Shown piece after piece: positions 8,776 to 18,253 of a DNA stretch of 64,000 nt. The translations under genes were made by a program, and so were the position numbers. Below the pieces are notes generated by a model. It searched no databases. It saw only the letters and a program-made list of their open reading frames with translations, and had not been told where the DNA came from. Each line of letters starts with the position of its first letter. Position 1 is the first letter of the stretch. The DNA is from an uncultured Oscillospiraceae bacterium (lineage in GTDB: Bacteria > Bacillota > Clostridia > Oscillospirales > Acutalibacteraceae). Where the stretch lies: contig URGJ01000003.1 in NCBI GenBank assembly GCA_900547445.1, positions 1 to 64,000 on the forward strand. The letters are read 5' to 3'.

Positions 8776-9780
8776 TTATTGGTCATACCATTTATCTACA
8801 TAAATGCCACGCTGTATGCACTCAGCACGCGTAAGGCGCTCGTATTGATTGGCAGCTCCGTGCCATAAATAATAACCGCTTGAGCATTGGAAAATAGTTT
8901 GAGTTCTTCCGTTAACAATCGATGTGGCTGTATTGCCGTTATCTGTTCTTTTAGCAGCTTTTAACTTTTCATTTTTAATATTGTCCGGCTGATAACCGTT
9001 ATCCCAAACTCCGTTTGCAGTATCAGGATTTACGGTGCCCGTATATGGATTTACATTATACGGAAGCACAGTTTTCTTTCCGGAGTTTTTATCAACATAT
9101 GTAGTTGTCCATTTTGCCGAATCAGTATTTGACGTATCATATACAACGCTTACGCCGTTATCTTTAAGACTTCCCGAAAAATCACGCCTTAACGTGCTAC
9201 CGCTGACCGGTATAATATAGCTTGCCTCTTTCTGCGCCTGTTGCTGTTTTTCGTACATTTTAAGCCTATAATCGTAATCTGCCTGAATCCGCTTTGTTTC
9301 CTCTTTAACGGCGTTATTATACATATCCTGCGCACCGGAAGAAGCAAGGGCGGCGTAATTGCTCTTAATACTCGCCGCGTTGTCGTTCTGCTCAATATCA
9401 AGCTTTGTAATAGCGTCGGCAAGTGAAGCGGTAAGGCTGTCAATAGCTTTTTGTCGGGTTACATCTATCTTGTTTTTGTTGTTAGCATAGGAAAGCTGTA
9501 CAGCCGTCTGCTGTGTGCGGTTAAGCCCCGAATCGGTAAGCCCCGAATTTGCCATATTTTCCGCAATCTCCCGCTCGTTTACAAGCCTCTGCACCGCGTT
9601 TTCGTCATATAAATCCTCATAAGATTTTGAGGTCTCGTCTATTTGACGGTTGTATGTATCGGTGGTAAGTTGTTTTTCGGTAGCGTATTTTTGCTCGTTA
9701 GCGGCAATAGCCTCCGCCTCTTGCGGAGCATAGGATTTTTTAAGTTCTTTTTCGTATTCCTCAAAGCTCTTTACAGCCAT
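8776..9780 (-). CDS. virion-associated protein of unknown function
   Basis: 334 residues. Residues 1-180 are charged and Ala/Gln-rich with heptad character, predicting a long coiled coil. Residues 190-334 are compact and aromatic (TTYVDKNSGKKT, NPYTGTVNPDTANGVW, GYYLWHGAANQYERLT). Its ATG overlaps the stop of the upstream tail gene by one base and the giant virion gene begins 12 bp after it, so all three are one translational block. Position suggests an internal or ejection protein. No family is recognised. Confidence 0.6.
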   Translation of the reverse strand: MAVKSFEEYEKELKKSYAPQEAEAIAANEQKYATEKQLTTDTYNRQIDETSKSYEDLYDENAVQRLVNEREIAENMANSGLTDSGLNRTQQTAVQLSYANNKNKIDVTRQKAIDSLTASLADAITKLDIEQNDNAASIKSNYAALASSGAQDMYNNAVKEETKRIQADYDYRLKMYEKQQQAQKEASYIIPVSGSTLRRDFSGSLKDNGVSVVYDTSNTDSAKWTTTYVDKNSGKKTVLPYNVNPYTGTVNPDTANGVWDNGYQPDNIKNEKLKAAKRTDNGNTATSIVNGRTQTIFQCSSGYYLWHGAANQYERLTRAECIQRGIYVDKWYDQ

Positions 9781-11999
9781 TACTTCGCACCTCCTAAAGC
9801 TCTGTAATCAAGCGAAATGCTGTCAACCGACATAGCGCCCTCGCACTCCGCTTTTACCCCTATGCGGTTAATAAGCCGCACACAGGGGCGTAACTGCCTG
9901 TTATGCACATATTCGGGCGAATACTCGTCCTTGTTGCTTTCCGACAGCGTGACCGTCTCTCCCTGCTCCTCGCCCTGCTCGGTGACAAAGGAAACGCTTA
10001 TCGGCTCGCCGCCGTTGTTTCCGAACGCCATATTGATAAGCGGGACGTTTTTAAAATAATGCGGCATACCGAAATCGAATATCTTTGTAAGAAACATTGA
10101 CGGTATATCGCCGCCTACATCTGTAAAAATTCCCTCGTCAAAGAGATAAATATTAATATCTTCGTCATAATCGTAAATCCCTCCAAATACAAATGTCGGA
10201 GAGTTACCGCTTACAAAAGCGGCATTTACAGAACCCGAAAAGGGCATTTCCCAATACCACCACGGTATCATAACCTGCGCGTCCTCGGTCTTGTTATAAG
10301 AGCTTGCGTAAGCATATCCGTAGCTTTCATAATTCATTACATAAACATGAGAAGCGACAAATAACAGATAATGTCCGTTCCAATCGCATGAACGCGCATA
10401 TTCTAAAGCGTTTTCATTCTTAAGTCTGCGCTTTATCATATCTGAAAGGCAGTAAATATTTCTCTCGCTGTACTGATTTTCGGTTATAAGGGTATAAACG
10501 CTTCCGTCGGTGCAAGCCCATACAAGGCGGTTTCTGCAAAGCTCGACGGTATCGGGACTGTCGCACCCGATTGCCGAATGTAGCTGGATGATAGGGAAAT
10601 ACACGCTTGAAGCGGTGTAATCCACAACATTCTGGTTGATTAAATCACTCGCCGTAATATCGCTGTTGCGCGTGTACTGTGTGTAAAAGGTCTCGCGTTC
10701 CTTAAAGATAACAAGGGTGTCGTTCTGTCTACCGAACGCCGTCACCGCCTGATTGGAATTACCGACATAGGCATAGCAGTTTTCGGGGAAGTAAAGCGGA
10801 TTGTTAAGCCTCGACCATAAAACAAGGCTCTTTTCCTTTTCCTCGGCGTTTCCGCCTAAGAAAAGCCGTGTACCGCCGCTTATGCCCGCCGCGTCTCCGC
10901 CGAACCATATATTTTTTTGCATTGAAAACACTTTTTTAAGATTTTCCACGCTGTTCGGGCAGGGTGCGGTTATTTCCATATTGTCCTCAACATAATCGTT
11001 TTCTGTTATATATGCAAATGTTGAGCTCGAAGGCGAAGGAAAAAAAGCAAGCGCTTTTCTAAAAACGCCTAAATAAATACCGTCGCCGCGGTCAGTTTGC
11101 TCTTTTTGCCATCCAGGTTCATTATTTACCGTAAGTGAATGAGTATATACACTACCGTTTTGGTTTGTAATTTTTACCGTAACCGTTTTTCCGACAAAAT
11201 CTCTTACGCTATGTAAAAGACCGTACAACATCCAGTGTACTTTAGTCGGGTCGCTTTCGCTCTTCGGAAGCGCAATTGAATTGTTATATGTTGACCATAT
11301 CATTCTGTAGTAACCGCTTAATAGATTGTATCCCTCGAACATTACGCCTCCGGCATCTAAAATTTGAGATTCCGAAGGCATTAAATGATCTGTAGACTTA
11401 CAATGCGTCATAACAAGCGGCGCATATATATCCTTACCGTTGTCCTCAACCTTTACCCATGCGCTGTCGCCGTCCGAAAGTTTAAAAATATCCCCGCCGT
11501 TTTCAGTCTCGCAAAAGCAATATAGTTCTTTTTTATCTTGAATGACAAAGCTGTTTTTATAACAAACATAATTGTCGCTTGTAATCGGAGGCAGCTCGCT
11601 TATAATACTGCTACTGCCCTTACCAACCCAAAAAAATTGTATCCGGGTTACCGAATCGTAAAGATTCCCACCGGTCTCTATTAAATATTTAAAATCCGTT
11701 CTGCGTGACATAAGCTGGCAAAGCGCACCGTTAATAACCTTTGTTGCATTTTCCTTTTGTGAATAGGTACTCGTATGACCGGCATTTATTGTCGGATTAT
11801 ATTCGTCATATGAAAGTACTCCGAGCTTCTCTGTTCCGGGTCTTGTTTTCAGAATATTGTCCTTGTACCACATGTTTTTACTGTCGGTCAGCTGATTGTC
11901 CTGCACCATTGTCACTGCGTCGCGCATATTTATACCGCCTGAAAGCTTAGGCACCGTGACCGAGCGTGACGGCTGTTTGTTTATTTTCGGAAATTTCAT
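9780..11999 (-). CDS. podovirus tail accessory/stabilisation protein (P22 gp10-like position)
   Basis: About 739 residues from ATG 11999 (GGGGTGG ribosome site); an in-frame start at 12047 lacks one. The N-terminus has KLSGGINMRDA, DNQLTDSKNMWY and LKTRPGTEKLG, the opening seen in podoviral tail hub and stabilisation proteins. The middle is beta-rich with repeated W and G (FGRQNDTLVIFKE, RLVWACTDGSVYTL), consistent with a propeller-like fold. It follows portal and adaptor and precedes the internal proteins, where P22-like phages encode gp4, gp10 and gp26. The exact homology needs a profile search. Confidence 0.6.
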   Translation of the reverse strand: MKFPKINKQPSRSVTVPKLSGGINMRDAVTMVQDNQLTDSKNMWYKDNILKTRPGTEKLGVLSYDEYNPTINAGHTSTYSQKENATKVINGALCQLMSRRTDFKYLIETGGNLYDSVTRIQFFWVGKGSSSIISELPPITSDNYVCYKNSFVIQDKKELYCFCETENGGDIFKLSDGDSAWVKVEDNGKDIYAPLVMTHCKSTDHLMPSESQILDAGGVMFEGYNLLSGYYRMIWSTYNNSIALPKSESDPTKVHWMLYGLLHSVRDFVGKTVTVKITNQNGSVYTHSLTVNNEPGWQKEQTDRGDGIYLGVFRKALAFFPSPSSSTFAYITENDYVEDNMEITAPCPNSVENLKKVFSMQKNIWFGGDAAGISGGTRLFLGGNAEEKEKSLVLWSRLNNPLYFPENCYAYVGNSNQAVTAFGRQNDTLVIFKERETFYTQYTRNSDITASDLINQNVVDYTASSVYFPIIQLHSAIGCDSPDTVELCRNRLVWACTDGSVYTLITENQYSERNIYCLSDMIKRRLKNENALEYARSCDWNGHYLLFVASHVYVMNYESYGYAYASSYNKTEDAQVMIPWWYWEMPFSGSVNAAFVSGNSPTFVFGGIYDYDEDINIYLFDEGIFTDVGGDIPSMFLTKIFDFGMPHYFKNVPLINMAFGNNGGEPISVSFVTEQGEEQGETVTLSESNKDEYSPEYVHNRQLRPCVRLINRIGVKAECEGAMSVDSISLDYRALGGAK

Positions 12000-12034
12000 T
12001 AAAAGCCACCCCAATACAAGGTAAATTATTTTAA

Positions 12035-12397
12035 TCATTCGGGACACGGTATCACATCCCCCACCGCTTCGGATTGCGTAAGCGCCGCACGCTTTGAATT
12101 GTAAAGCGAAATAAAAATCTGCTGCTGGTCGCCGTCACTCTCCGACTGCGCTAAAAACGCCGCTACGCCGTAGGGCATAACATCGTTTAACTCACGCTCC
12201 GGAAGTACTATATTATCCGTTGTATTTTTAAGCGGAACAAAGCCGTCCCTGTGCTTTATATAAAACAAATCGGAATAAACACCGTTAAGGACGGTAAGCG
12301 CACGGGAACGGAACCGTTGTTCGCCTGATATTTCGCCGGTGCTGTCGGTATAGCCTAAAAGCACCAGCGCCTTTTTCATCATTTCATTGCCTGTCAT
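12035..12397 (-). CDS. head-tail adaptor-like protein
   Basis: 120 residues, mostly helical (MMKKALVLLGY, RALTVLNGVYSDLFY, AVAAFLAQSESDGDQQQIF). The ATG overlaps the portal stop in an ATGA arrangement, so translation is coupled to the portal. A small helical protein directly after the portal is the usual adaptor (gp4/gp6-type) position. The call rests on position and size; no catalytic motif is visible. Confidence 0.55.
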   Translation of the reverse strand: MTGNEMMKKALVLLGYTDSTGEISGEQRFRSRALTVLNGVYSDLFYIKHRDGFVPLKNTTDNIVLPERELNDVMPYGVAAFLAQSESDGDQQQIFISLYNSKRAALTQSEAVGDVIPCPE

Positions 12398-14241
12398 ATG
12401 TCGCCTACCTCCTGTGTCTGTATGTTATCGCCGCCTTGCTGTCCCATTGCTCCGCGCAGTTGTTCAAGCATTCGGCTTTGCTGTTCGGGCGGAAGCTTTG
12501 TAAATTTCGCATACTGCTCCGGGTACTGCTGCTGTAACGCCGCTATAAGCTCATCGTCACTAAGCTCGCCTGTACCCGCCGACTGTGCCTGTGACTTTAA
12601 ATCCTCTCTAAGTCCCGTTATATCGGGTATCATACCGCCAGGTAAGCGTTCGAGATACTGGTCAAAGGTGATAAGCCCCGCCTGTAAAAGGCTGTCAAGT
12701 GTGGATATAACAACCGCCTCGCTGTAAACTGTAGCCGCGCCCACATCAACCCTCGCCGTAAATAAAAGGCTCTTGTAGCGTTCCGCCTTAAAGGGAAGAT
12801 ACTGCACGCCGTTCCTATCCTCGATTTTAAGGGAACGGTCGCCGTAAAGATTGACCCAAAAGTCCGCCCATATCCGCGCTACGTCCTCTATAAAGTCGTA
12901 AAAACGGTTCATATACACTTGCATAGGAGCCGTCGCCGCCTCACGCATTTGAATTATAGCCGAGGCATTGTCGGGGCGTAGGTTACCGAGCGCCGCGTCA
13001 TTAGCTCCCGAATCGGAAAGGGTGTTACTGCATAGGTCGTTTACAAGGTTCTGATACTGTGCGGAGGTCTGCGGCGGCTGAATGTACTGTACCGCCCTTG
13101 ACACGTCCTCAGCTGCGCCGAAAACCTTTATAATCTGCCCCGGGTCGTTGGTTATCGCGTCGGGTACAACATCACCGTTTACAAGCATAATCGGCATACC
13201 GCTTTGCATAAGCCCCCAAACAGCGGCGGTCAATGCACGGTTTATCGCTATCTGATTGGGAATAAGGTATGTAATCTCGCTCTCTCCGTAGGCGCTTGAC
13301 CGTCTTCTCTCCCAACAGAATTTCGCAATCGGATAGTTTTTAAGCTTAAGGCTCCACGGCTTTCTGACATACGCCTTTTCGGTCACCCTTACCGCCATAA
13401 CCTTATAGCTCTCGTCCTTATCGTCCCATTCCTTGTAAAGCTTTGTGTAAACCGTCACACGGCGGCTTTCCGTAGGCTCGTCCTCGCCCCTGTCGCCCGA
13501 AGTAAAATATTTATTGGTTTTGTCGGGAATTATCTCATCATCGGGCAGTCTGTTGCGCCGTGCTTCCCGTTTTACGTCCTCAACATCTCGCCGCTGTGCG
13601 ATTATGATATACGGCTGGCTTTGCACATCATCGCTGTTCGGGTCGCCGAAATTAACATTTTCAACGTCCAAAACCTCACAGGCAATATCGCCCTTTATAG
13701 GCTTTGTGCGCCCCTCGTCGGCATAAAGCCCCGTTTCAATGTCGCCGTCCCAATATGTAAAAAGAATACCGGTACCCGAAATATAGGCGTTTCTCAGTAC
13801 CTGCTCTTTCTTGCTGTCTAACTTTACGCGCTCGGCCGTGGCGCGGAAATAATCGGACATTGCGGCGGTAATCGCTGAAATTTCGGGAGCTTGCGGCTCA
13901 CTGCTCGGAATATTCCCCTCGTACATCTGATTTTTGACTGTTTCGCTTTCGGTCTTAATATCGGCGGTGTTAGGTATACCGTCAGCTGAATAATTAACAG
14001 CCAGCGGAGAAGCCGTCACAACCGACATTTTGTATTCGCCTATTCGCTTTATTATGTTTCGGCGGACAAGCGGACGCTCGTTGCCGCACTTTGCCCCGTG
14101 CCATTGGTCGCCGATGTAAAACCGCTCGTTTCTTTTGGTCTGCTCAAAAATACCCCGTTCGCCGACAGAGGACTTAAATTCTGCCCCCGCCTTATATTCA
14201 CGGCTTATCGCTTTCGGCTCGGTCTTTATTTTCTGTTGCAT
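12394..14241 (-). CDS. portal protein, P22-like
   Basis: 615 residues. The protein opens with FYIGDQWHG and IIKRIGEYKMSVV, followed by long alpha/beta segments and the wing/stem region (NPNQIAINRALTAAVWGLMQSG, SNTLSDSGANDAALGNLRPDNASAI, QMREAATAPMQVYMNRFYDFIED), all characteristic of P22-type portals. The last 100 residues are Gln-rich, as in the C-terminal barrel of this family. It forms the dodecameric DNA gate at the capsid vertex and docks the terminase. The gene follows the coat here instead of following the terminase directly. A 64-residue ORF overlaps its start. Confidence 0.82.
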   Translation of the reverse strand: MQQKIKTEPKAISREYKAGAEFKSSVGERGIFEQTKRNERFYIGDQWHGAKCGNERPLVRRNIIKRIGEYKMSVVTASPLAVNYSADGIPNTADIKTESETVKNQMYEGNIPSSEPQAPEISAITAAMSDYFRATAERVKLDSKKEQVLRNAYISGTGILFTYWDGDIETGLYADEGRTKPIKGDIACEVLDVENVNFGDPNSDDVQSQPYIIIAQRRDVEDVKREARRNRLPDDEIIPDKTNKYFTSGDRGEDEPTESRRVTVYTKLYKEWDDKDESYKVMAVRVTEKAYVRKPWSLKLKNYPIAKFCWERRRSSAYGESEITYLIPNQIAINRALTAAVWGLMQSGMPIMLVNGDVVPDAITNDPGQIIKVFGAAEDVSRAVQYIQPPQTSAQYQNLVNDLCSNTLSDSGANDAALGNLRPDNASAIIQMREAATAPMQVYMNRFYDFIEDVARIWADFWVNLYGDRSLKIEDRNGVQYLPFKAERYKSLLFTARVDVGAATVYSEAVVISTLDSLLQAGLITFDQYLERLPGGMIPDITGLREDLKSQAQSAGTGELSDDELIAALQQQYPEQYAKFTKLPPEQQSRMLEQLRGAMGQQGGDNIQTQEVGDI

Positions 14242-14392
14242 TTTTCTTTCCGCCCTTTCCCGCAGTGCGCTTTTTCTCTGTTTCAGGCTGTTCTTCTACC
14301 ACCTTAAAACCCAAATCAATAAGGCGGTCGCGCTTTATATCGTCCTCGGCAAACGCTATTTCGTTGCCGTACTCGCTTATTAGCTTATACAT
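14198..14392 (-). CDS. small phage protein overlapping the portal start
   Basis: 64 residues from ATG 14392 behind a strong AGGAGGGG site. The first half (MYKLISEYGNEIAF, RLIDLGFKVVEEQ) is folded-looking. The second half is Lys/Glu-rich and probably disordered. It overlaps the first 44 bases of the portal gene in another frame. Similar small proteins sit between coat and portal in related phages; the function is unknown. Confidence 0.6.
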   Translation of the reverse strand: MYKLISEYGNEIAFAEDDIKRDRLIDLGFKVVEEQPETEKKRTAGKGGKKNATENKDRAESDKP

Positions 14393-14412
14393 TATTTCCC
14401 CTCCTTTAAGGC

Positions 14413-14438
14413 AAAGGGGCGACCGTTTAAGCCGCCCC
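14413..14438 (-). terminator. hairpin after the coat gene
   Basis: GGGGCG (14416-14421) and CGCCCC (14433-14438) form a GC-rich stem 10 bp after the coat stop. On the minus strand it is followed only by TTTG, so it may be a partial terminator or mRNA stabiliser that sets coat level above the genes downstream. Confidence 0.4.
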
Positions 14439-14448
14439 AATATTACAT

Positions 14449-15375
14449 TTACGAAGCCGGAGCGATAATGCTCTCGATATTGTCGAGACCCGACTTCTTA
14501 ACAAATACGTCGTAATATATTCTGTAATCAAATACATACGCGTCCGCGTCCTTGTTTTGTTCGGGTGTAAAGGTACGCATGGTAACCGTCTTTTTAACAA
14601 GGCTTGCGCCCTTTTTCGGAAGCACCAGCGCACGGATATATCCCGCAGAGCTTGCAGGCGTAAATCCGCCTGTAGCCGCCGCGGAGGAAGTCGCAGCTGT
14701 TCCGGCGGTAAAGGTATATGCGTCGCGCATACGAGCCGCGTCAACAGGCAAAAGCGCAACACCGTTCAATGACTTAACACGGGTATCCACGCCACCCTTT
14801 TTGAAATCGGATATTGTTATGTGGCGGGAAAGCTCTGTTGAGTTCATAAGCGCAGCATACATTACCGGGTCAACGAAAGCGACAAGCTCCTCGCTGTATC
14901 CCACTCTCGACTGAACATTGTTTATGGCGGTTGAAAGCAGTGTATATTCCTTGCCTGCGGTGTAAGCCGCCTTATGGCTTTTTGTATTCGCAATACCCGC
15001 AAGCTTTGAAAGGGTATATGCGTCAACCTCGGGAACAACCTTTGTGCGGACATACTCGCCCAAAATCTGACCTGCAAGGTTCGCAATTCCGGTTTCGTCC
15101 ATATCCTCGCGGTCTATCATAATCTGACGTGCTCTGTCCTTTGTAAGCTGATATGAAGTCTGTGCAACAGTTACGCCTGACTTTGAAAATCCTGCGTCAC
15201 GGTCATAGTCGGCAAGCCCGATGAAATCGATATCGGGCATAATTACCGTTTTAGCTCCTACAAATCTCGATGCGAAAACATTATCCGCAAAAAATCCGGT
15301 CTGTGCCTCCTGCACAACCATTTTGTCTAACGCGTCAGTATATTTGCTGGCGCTTGCCAATGAATTAATAGCCAT
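14449..15375 (-). CDS. major capsid (coat) protein
   Basis: 308 residues: MAINSLASASKYTDALDKM, GFFADNVFASRFVGAKTV, then DYDRDAGFSKSGV and LTKDRARQIMIDREDMDET. This pattern (start with few residues before the E-loop, then an Asp-rich FxIDxxD-type strand and a long spine helix) is typical of HK97-fold coats in clostridial phages. No protease gene is adjacent, fitting a separate scaffold. It follows the scaffold by 25 bp and carries its own ribosome site. High abundance is expected. Confidence 0.85.
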   Translation of the reverse strand: MAINSLASASKYTDALDKMVVQEAQTGFFADNVFASRFVGAKTVIMPDIDFIGLADYDRDAGFSKSGVTVAQTSYQLTKDRARQIMIDREDMDETGIANLAGQILGEYVRTKVVPEVDAYTLSKLAGIANTKSHKAAYTAGKEYTLLSTAINNVQSRVGYSEELVAFVDPVMYAALMNSTELSRHITISDFKKGGVDTRVKSLNGVALLPVDAARMRDAYTFTAGTAATSSAAATGGFTPASSAGYIRALVLPKKGASLVKKTVTMRTFTPEQNKDADAYVFDYRIYYDVFVKKSGLDNIESIIAPAS

Positions 15376-15400
15376 TTTTCATTACTCCTTTAAAATCAAA

Positions 15401-16216
15401 TTAATTTCCCATAAGTCCACGGAAAAATGCGTCGTCCACGGTATCCGCCGTGTTCTCCGCTGTACCCGCCGTACCTGTGGTTGCTTTAGCCGCGGTTTCC
15501 TCCGAAGATTTAGCCGCCGCTATTTTTTTATTCTCTCTGTGCCTATAGCGCAGATAAGCGGACATTAAGTCCCTGCCGTTTGCCGCGTCGGTTTTAACCT
15601 CTTTAGGCAGCTGTGAAAATTCGGCAAGCTCGGGAAACTCTGCTTTAAGCTCCGCAAACTCGCTCGCAAGACGCGCTTCAAGGCTTTCCCGCTTCTCGGT
15701 CTCAGCTTTTTGAGCCGCTTCCTTTCGGTCGGCTACGATTTTATCGTATTTCTGCTTCTGGCCCTCGCGGTAGACCTTCATAAGGTCGTCAATAACGCCG
15801 CTTTCTTCGCCGAATTTGTTTACAAGCTCCTGACGGTGACTGTTTTCGTCCTCGGCAAAAAGCCTGTCCACAACCTCCTCGATTGTCTGACCGCGCTGTG
15901 CGGCTATGTAATCAAGTTTGTTATACAGCGGCTTTACTGTGTTATTGTAGAAAATACCCTGTTCGGCAAAATCTACCGCTTCTTCACGGTTAAGCGTTTT
16001 GATTCCCTTGTTGTACTTTACGTCAAGCGCAAACTCAGGCTCCGCCGCGCCCTCGTCTCCGTGCGATACCTCCTCAGGTGTGGCGACCTCGGCTGTATCA
16101 TTTTGTGTTGCGCTCTCCTCGGTATTTGCGGTATTTTCCGCAGTTGCCTCGGTTGCGGGAGCGCCCTGCTCCTCCGTCGATATGGCTGTCTCGGGATTTA
16201 CATTTTCGTTTTCCAT
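15401..16216 (-). CDS. capsid scaffolding protein
   Basis: 271 residues, strongly acidic at the N-terminus (repeated Glu, Thr, Ala over residues 1-55) and helical with coiled-coil character between about 120 and 230. It ends in a basic RHRENKKIAAAK stretch followed by Ala/Thr-rich sequence. Acidic helical proteins directly before the coat gene are internal scaffolds whose C-terminus binds coat. No Ser/Cys protease motif is seen. Sequence conservation is low in this family, so the call depends on composition and position. Confidence 0.75.
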   Translation of the reverse strand: MENENVNPETAISTEEQGAPATEATAENTANTEESATQNDTAEVATPEEVSHGDEGAAEPEFALDVKYNKGIKTLNREEAVDFAEQGIFYNNTVKPLYNKLDYIAAQRGQTIEEVVDRLFAEDENSHRQELVNKFGEESGVIDDLMKVYREGQKQKYDKIVADRKEAAQKAETEKRESLEARLASEFAELKAEFPELAEFSQLPKEVKTDAANGRDLMSAYLRYRHRENKKIAAAKSSEETAAKATTGTAGTAENTADTVDDAFFRGLMGN

Positions 16217-16254
16217 TGTTTTTTCTCCTTTTCGGAATAATTTATATCAACGCC

Positions 16255-16467
16255 TTAAGCGTCAATATCCGTCTGTTCGTCGCCGTTATAATTCATCATG
16301 TTTTGTCGCTCAGCCTCGGCACGCTTAGCCTCTCTTATCTGCTTTTCGGTAGGCTCGGGCGGTTTTACCCGCTTTTGTTTGCTCTGCCCGATAAAAAAGC
16401 CGACAGCTACGCAAAAAGCGCATACTATCAGCCAAAGCGTTAAAAGTATTAAGATTAAAACAACCAA
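16255..16467 (-). CDS. small single-span membrane protein
   Basis: 70 residues. Residues 2-28 (VVLILILLTLWLIVCAFCVAV) form one transmembrane helix. The rest is charged (KQKRVKPPEPTEKQIREAKRAEAERQ). It starts one base after the terminase stop and precedes the scaffold. It is too small and too far from any endolysin to be called a holin with confidence; no lysin gene is visible in the window. Confidence 0.55.
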   Translation of the reverse strand: MVVLILILLTLWLIVCAFCVAVGFFIGQSKQKRVKPPEPTEKQIREAKRAEAERQNMMNYNGDEQTDIDA

Positions 16468-17790
16468 TTAAACCCAACCTCCTCTCATATCCTCCGCCGT
16501 AACGGAAAGCTTTTTATTTTCGTATTCAATGTCCGTAGGTCTTGCCTTAGGCGCTTTCGGGTCTACCGGATGAAAGAACCTAACATCATAAAACCCGTAT
16601 CTCAGCGCGTCCATAAGGTGGTTTTGCGTATCAATCGGCATTCTGTGACCGTTCACCGTGTGCTTTTCGTCATAAATATAAGCCGAAAGCTCGGCAAGCG
16701 TATTTTTACAAAACGGGTCAACCGTTATGCTGTAGCCGTTTATTCGGTCAATGCCGTTTAAAATGCTGTCCCTGCCCTTTTCGGAGGGAAGTATACGAGA
16801 TATTCCCAACCGCCTTAAATCCTCGTTAGACTTAGGCTCTGCGCAGTCGGCGCGGATTCGCTCCTTTGCGTAGCCCTTGCGCTTTATTTCCTCGGCTATG
16901 TCGCAGTTAAGCATTTTTGTGCTGTAAAACTCGTCATAGATGTATACAAGCCTGTCAATCGGATTGACCTTAAAGGCGATAAAGGCGGTAGGGTCGTTGG
17001 TGTAACCGTAATCAAGCCCGAAAAAGTCCCGCCACTTCCACGCGTCTTCTTTGGTTATCTCTATAACTCCGCTCCGCCAGTTTTCAAATACAAGACCCTC
17101 GGCTATTCCCCAGTTGCCAAGCCCCGCCACATCATATTTGCGTGGGTTATCGCTTTTCATTCGCTCGAATACCGCGCGGTCGGTCTCGTCAAGCCACTCG
17201 TTTATCATATAATTTGTGGAATAGGTGGAAACTTTATCGTCTGGCTTATCAAAGAACCGCTTTTTAAGCCAATGCTCGGCGCTCCACGGGTTAAAGGTTA
17301 AGGTTGTCTGCTTAAACAGCGTATCGGGTATAGCGCCGCGGGGAACGGACATATCTAACTTGTCGAAGTCGTTTTCATCGGCAAGCTCAAAAGCCTCCTC
17401 AATCCACACCCAACAGAGATAACCTTTTGAAACGGTGGTAGAAGCAAGCTTTAAAACATCGTCAAAGCCTCTGAATATGATTTTCTGCCCTGTCGGTATG
17501 TAGGTCATTTCCATAGGCGATACATTATTTTTCCAAAGGTGAGAAACCTCTAAGCGCTCCTGTGCCCATTTAAGCTGCGCAAATGTACTGTCGCGGTGGG
17601 TGTTCATAACCTGACGGACAACAAGCAAATTGCTGTCTGGGTATTTCATAATGCGATAGACAAAATTTAAGGCGGTCGTAGCCGATTTCTTACTGCCCTT
17701 ACCGCCTTTTAATACTCTGTATCTGCTTTTATCCCGCCAATAATTAGAATAACCTTTTCCTACTATGTCAGGAAGATACACTTTACTCAA
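16468..17790 (-). CDS. terL: terminase large subunit
   Basis: About 440 residues. The ATPase domain has a Walker A-like GGKGSKKSA near residue 30 and a Walker B-like VWIEEAFEL; the nuclease domain opens with FFGLDYGYTNDPTAFI and ends near NHLMDALRYG, the Terminase_3/3C pattern. It packages DNA through the portal and cuts it. I prefer the TTG start at 17790, 5 bases after GGGAGAGGA and overlapping the small-subunit stop; an in-frame GTG at 17817 has no ribosome site. The cutting mode (pac or cos) cannot be told from this. Confidence 0.88.
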   Translation of the reverse strand: MSKVYLPDIVGKGYSNYWRDKSRYRVLKGGKGSKKSATTALNFVYRIMKYPDSNLLVVRQVMNTHRDSTFAQLKWAQERLEVSHLWKNNVSPMEMTYIPTGQKIIFRGFDDVLKLASTTVSKGYLCWVWIEEAFELADENDFDKLDMSVPRGAIPDTLFKQTTLTFNPWSAEHWLKKRFFDKPDDKVSTYSTNYMINEWLDETDRAVFERMKSDNPRKYDVAGLGNWGIAEGLVFENWRSGVIEITKEDAWKWRDFFGLDYGYTNDPTAFIAFKVNPIDRLVYIYDEFYSTKMLNCDIAEEIKRKGYAKERIRADCAEPKSNEDLRRLGISRILPSEKGRDSILNGIDRINGYSITVDPFCKNTLAELSAYIYDEKHTVNGHRMPIDTQNHLMDALRYGFYDVRFFHPVDPKAPKARPTDIEYENKKLSVTAEDMRGGWV

Positions 17791-18253
17791 GTTTATCCTC
17801 TCCCGAGATTGTGACACTACCGTTTAAATTCAGTTCCTGCTTATCGCCCCAAGTATCAGGTTTACGATTTTTAAGCCAAAATATTTGTGCGGTGGTATCA
17901 GCAGGGACATAAACCTCATCGCTCCCCGTCTTTAAGACTTCACGCTCAGCAATCTTCTTTCCTGTTACAGGGTCATAATCTACCTCTTTGCATTTAAATG
18001 TCTTTTTTATCTCAACCGTATATCCTTGCGTTTTTTGAAATAAGGCATTTTCAACCTCAACATCCACAACTTCCTTGCCCTTTTTTAGGGCGTTAGAAAT
18101 GTTAGGATAGGCTTTCATCCAAGCATACAACGTTTCACGCCTCACGCCTATATTGTGGGCAATCTGTTCATCCGTTAAGCCGTCACGCGCCCAAGCTCTA
18201 ATAAGCAATAATTTTTCAGGCTCTAACCATTCTTGATATTTTCCTTTAGACAA
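17783..18253 (-). CDS. terS: terminase small subunit
   Basis: 156 residues from TTG 18253 behind AAGGTGAGG. Residues 20-60 form a helix-turn-helix (GLTDEQIAHNIGVRRETLYAWMKAY) followed by an oligomerisation helix (ALKKGKEVVDVEVENALF). The C-terminal IFWLKNRKPDTWGDKQ is shared with many Firmicute phage small terminases. It recognises the packaging site and stimulates the large subunit, whose gene overlaps its 3' end. Confidence 0.85.
   Translation of the reverse strand: MSKGKYQEWLEPEKLLLIRAWARDGLTDEQIAHNIGVRRETLYAWMKAYPNISNALKKGKEVVDVEVENALFQKTQGYTVEIKKTFKCKEVDYDPVTGKKIAEREVLKTGSDEVYVPADTTAQIFWLKNRKPDTWGDKQELNLNGSVTISGEDKLE

Noticed and set aside
16255..16467. Holin
   Set aside because: One helix with a long charged tail and no endolysin gene nearby; left as an unknown membrane protein.
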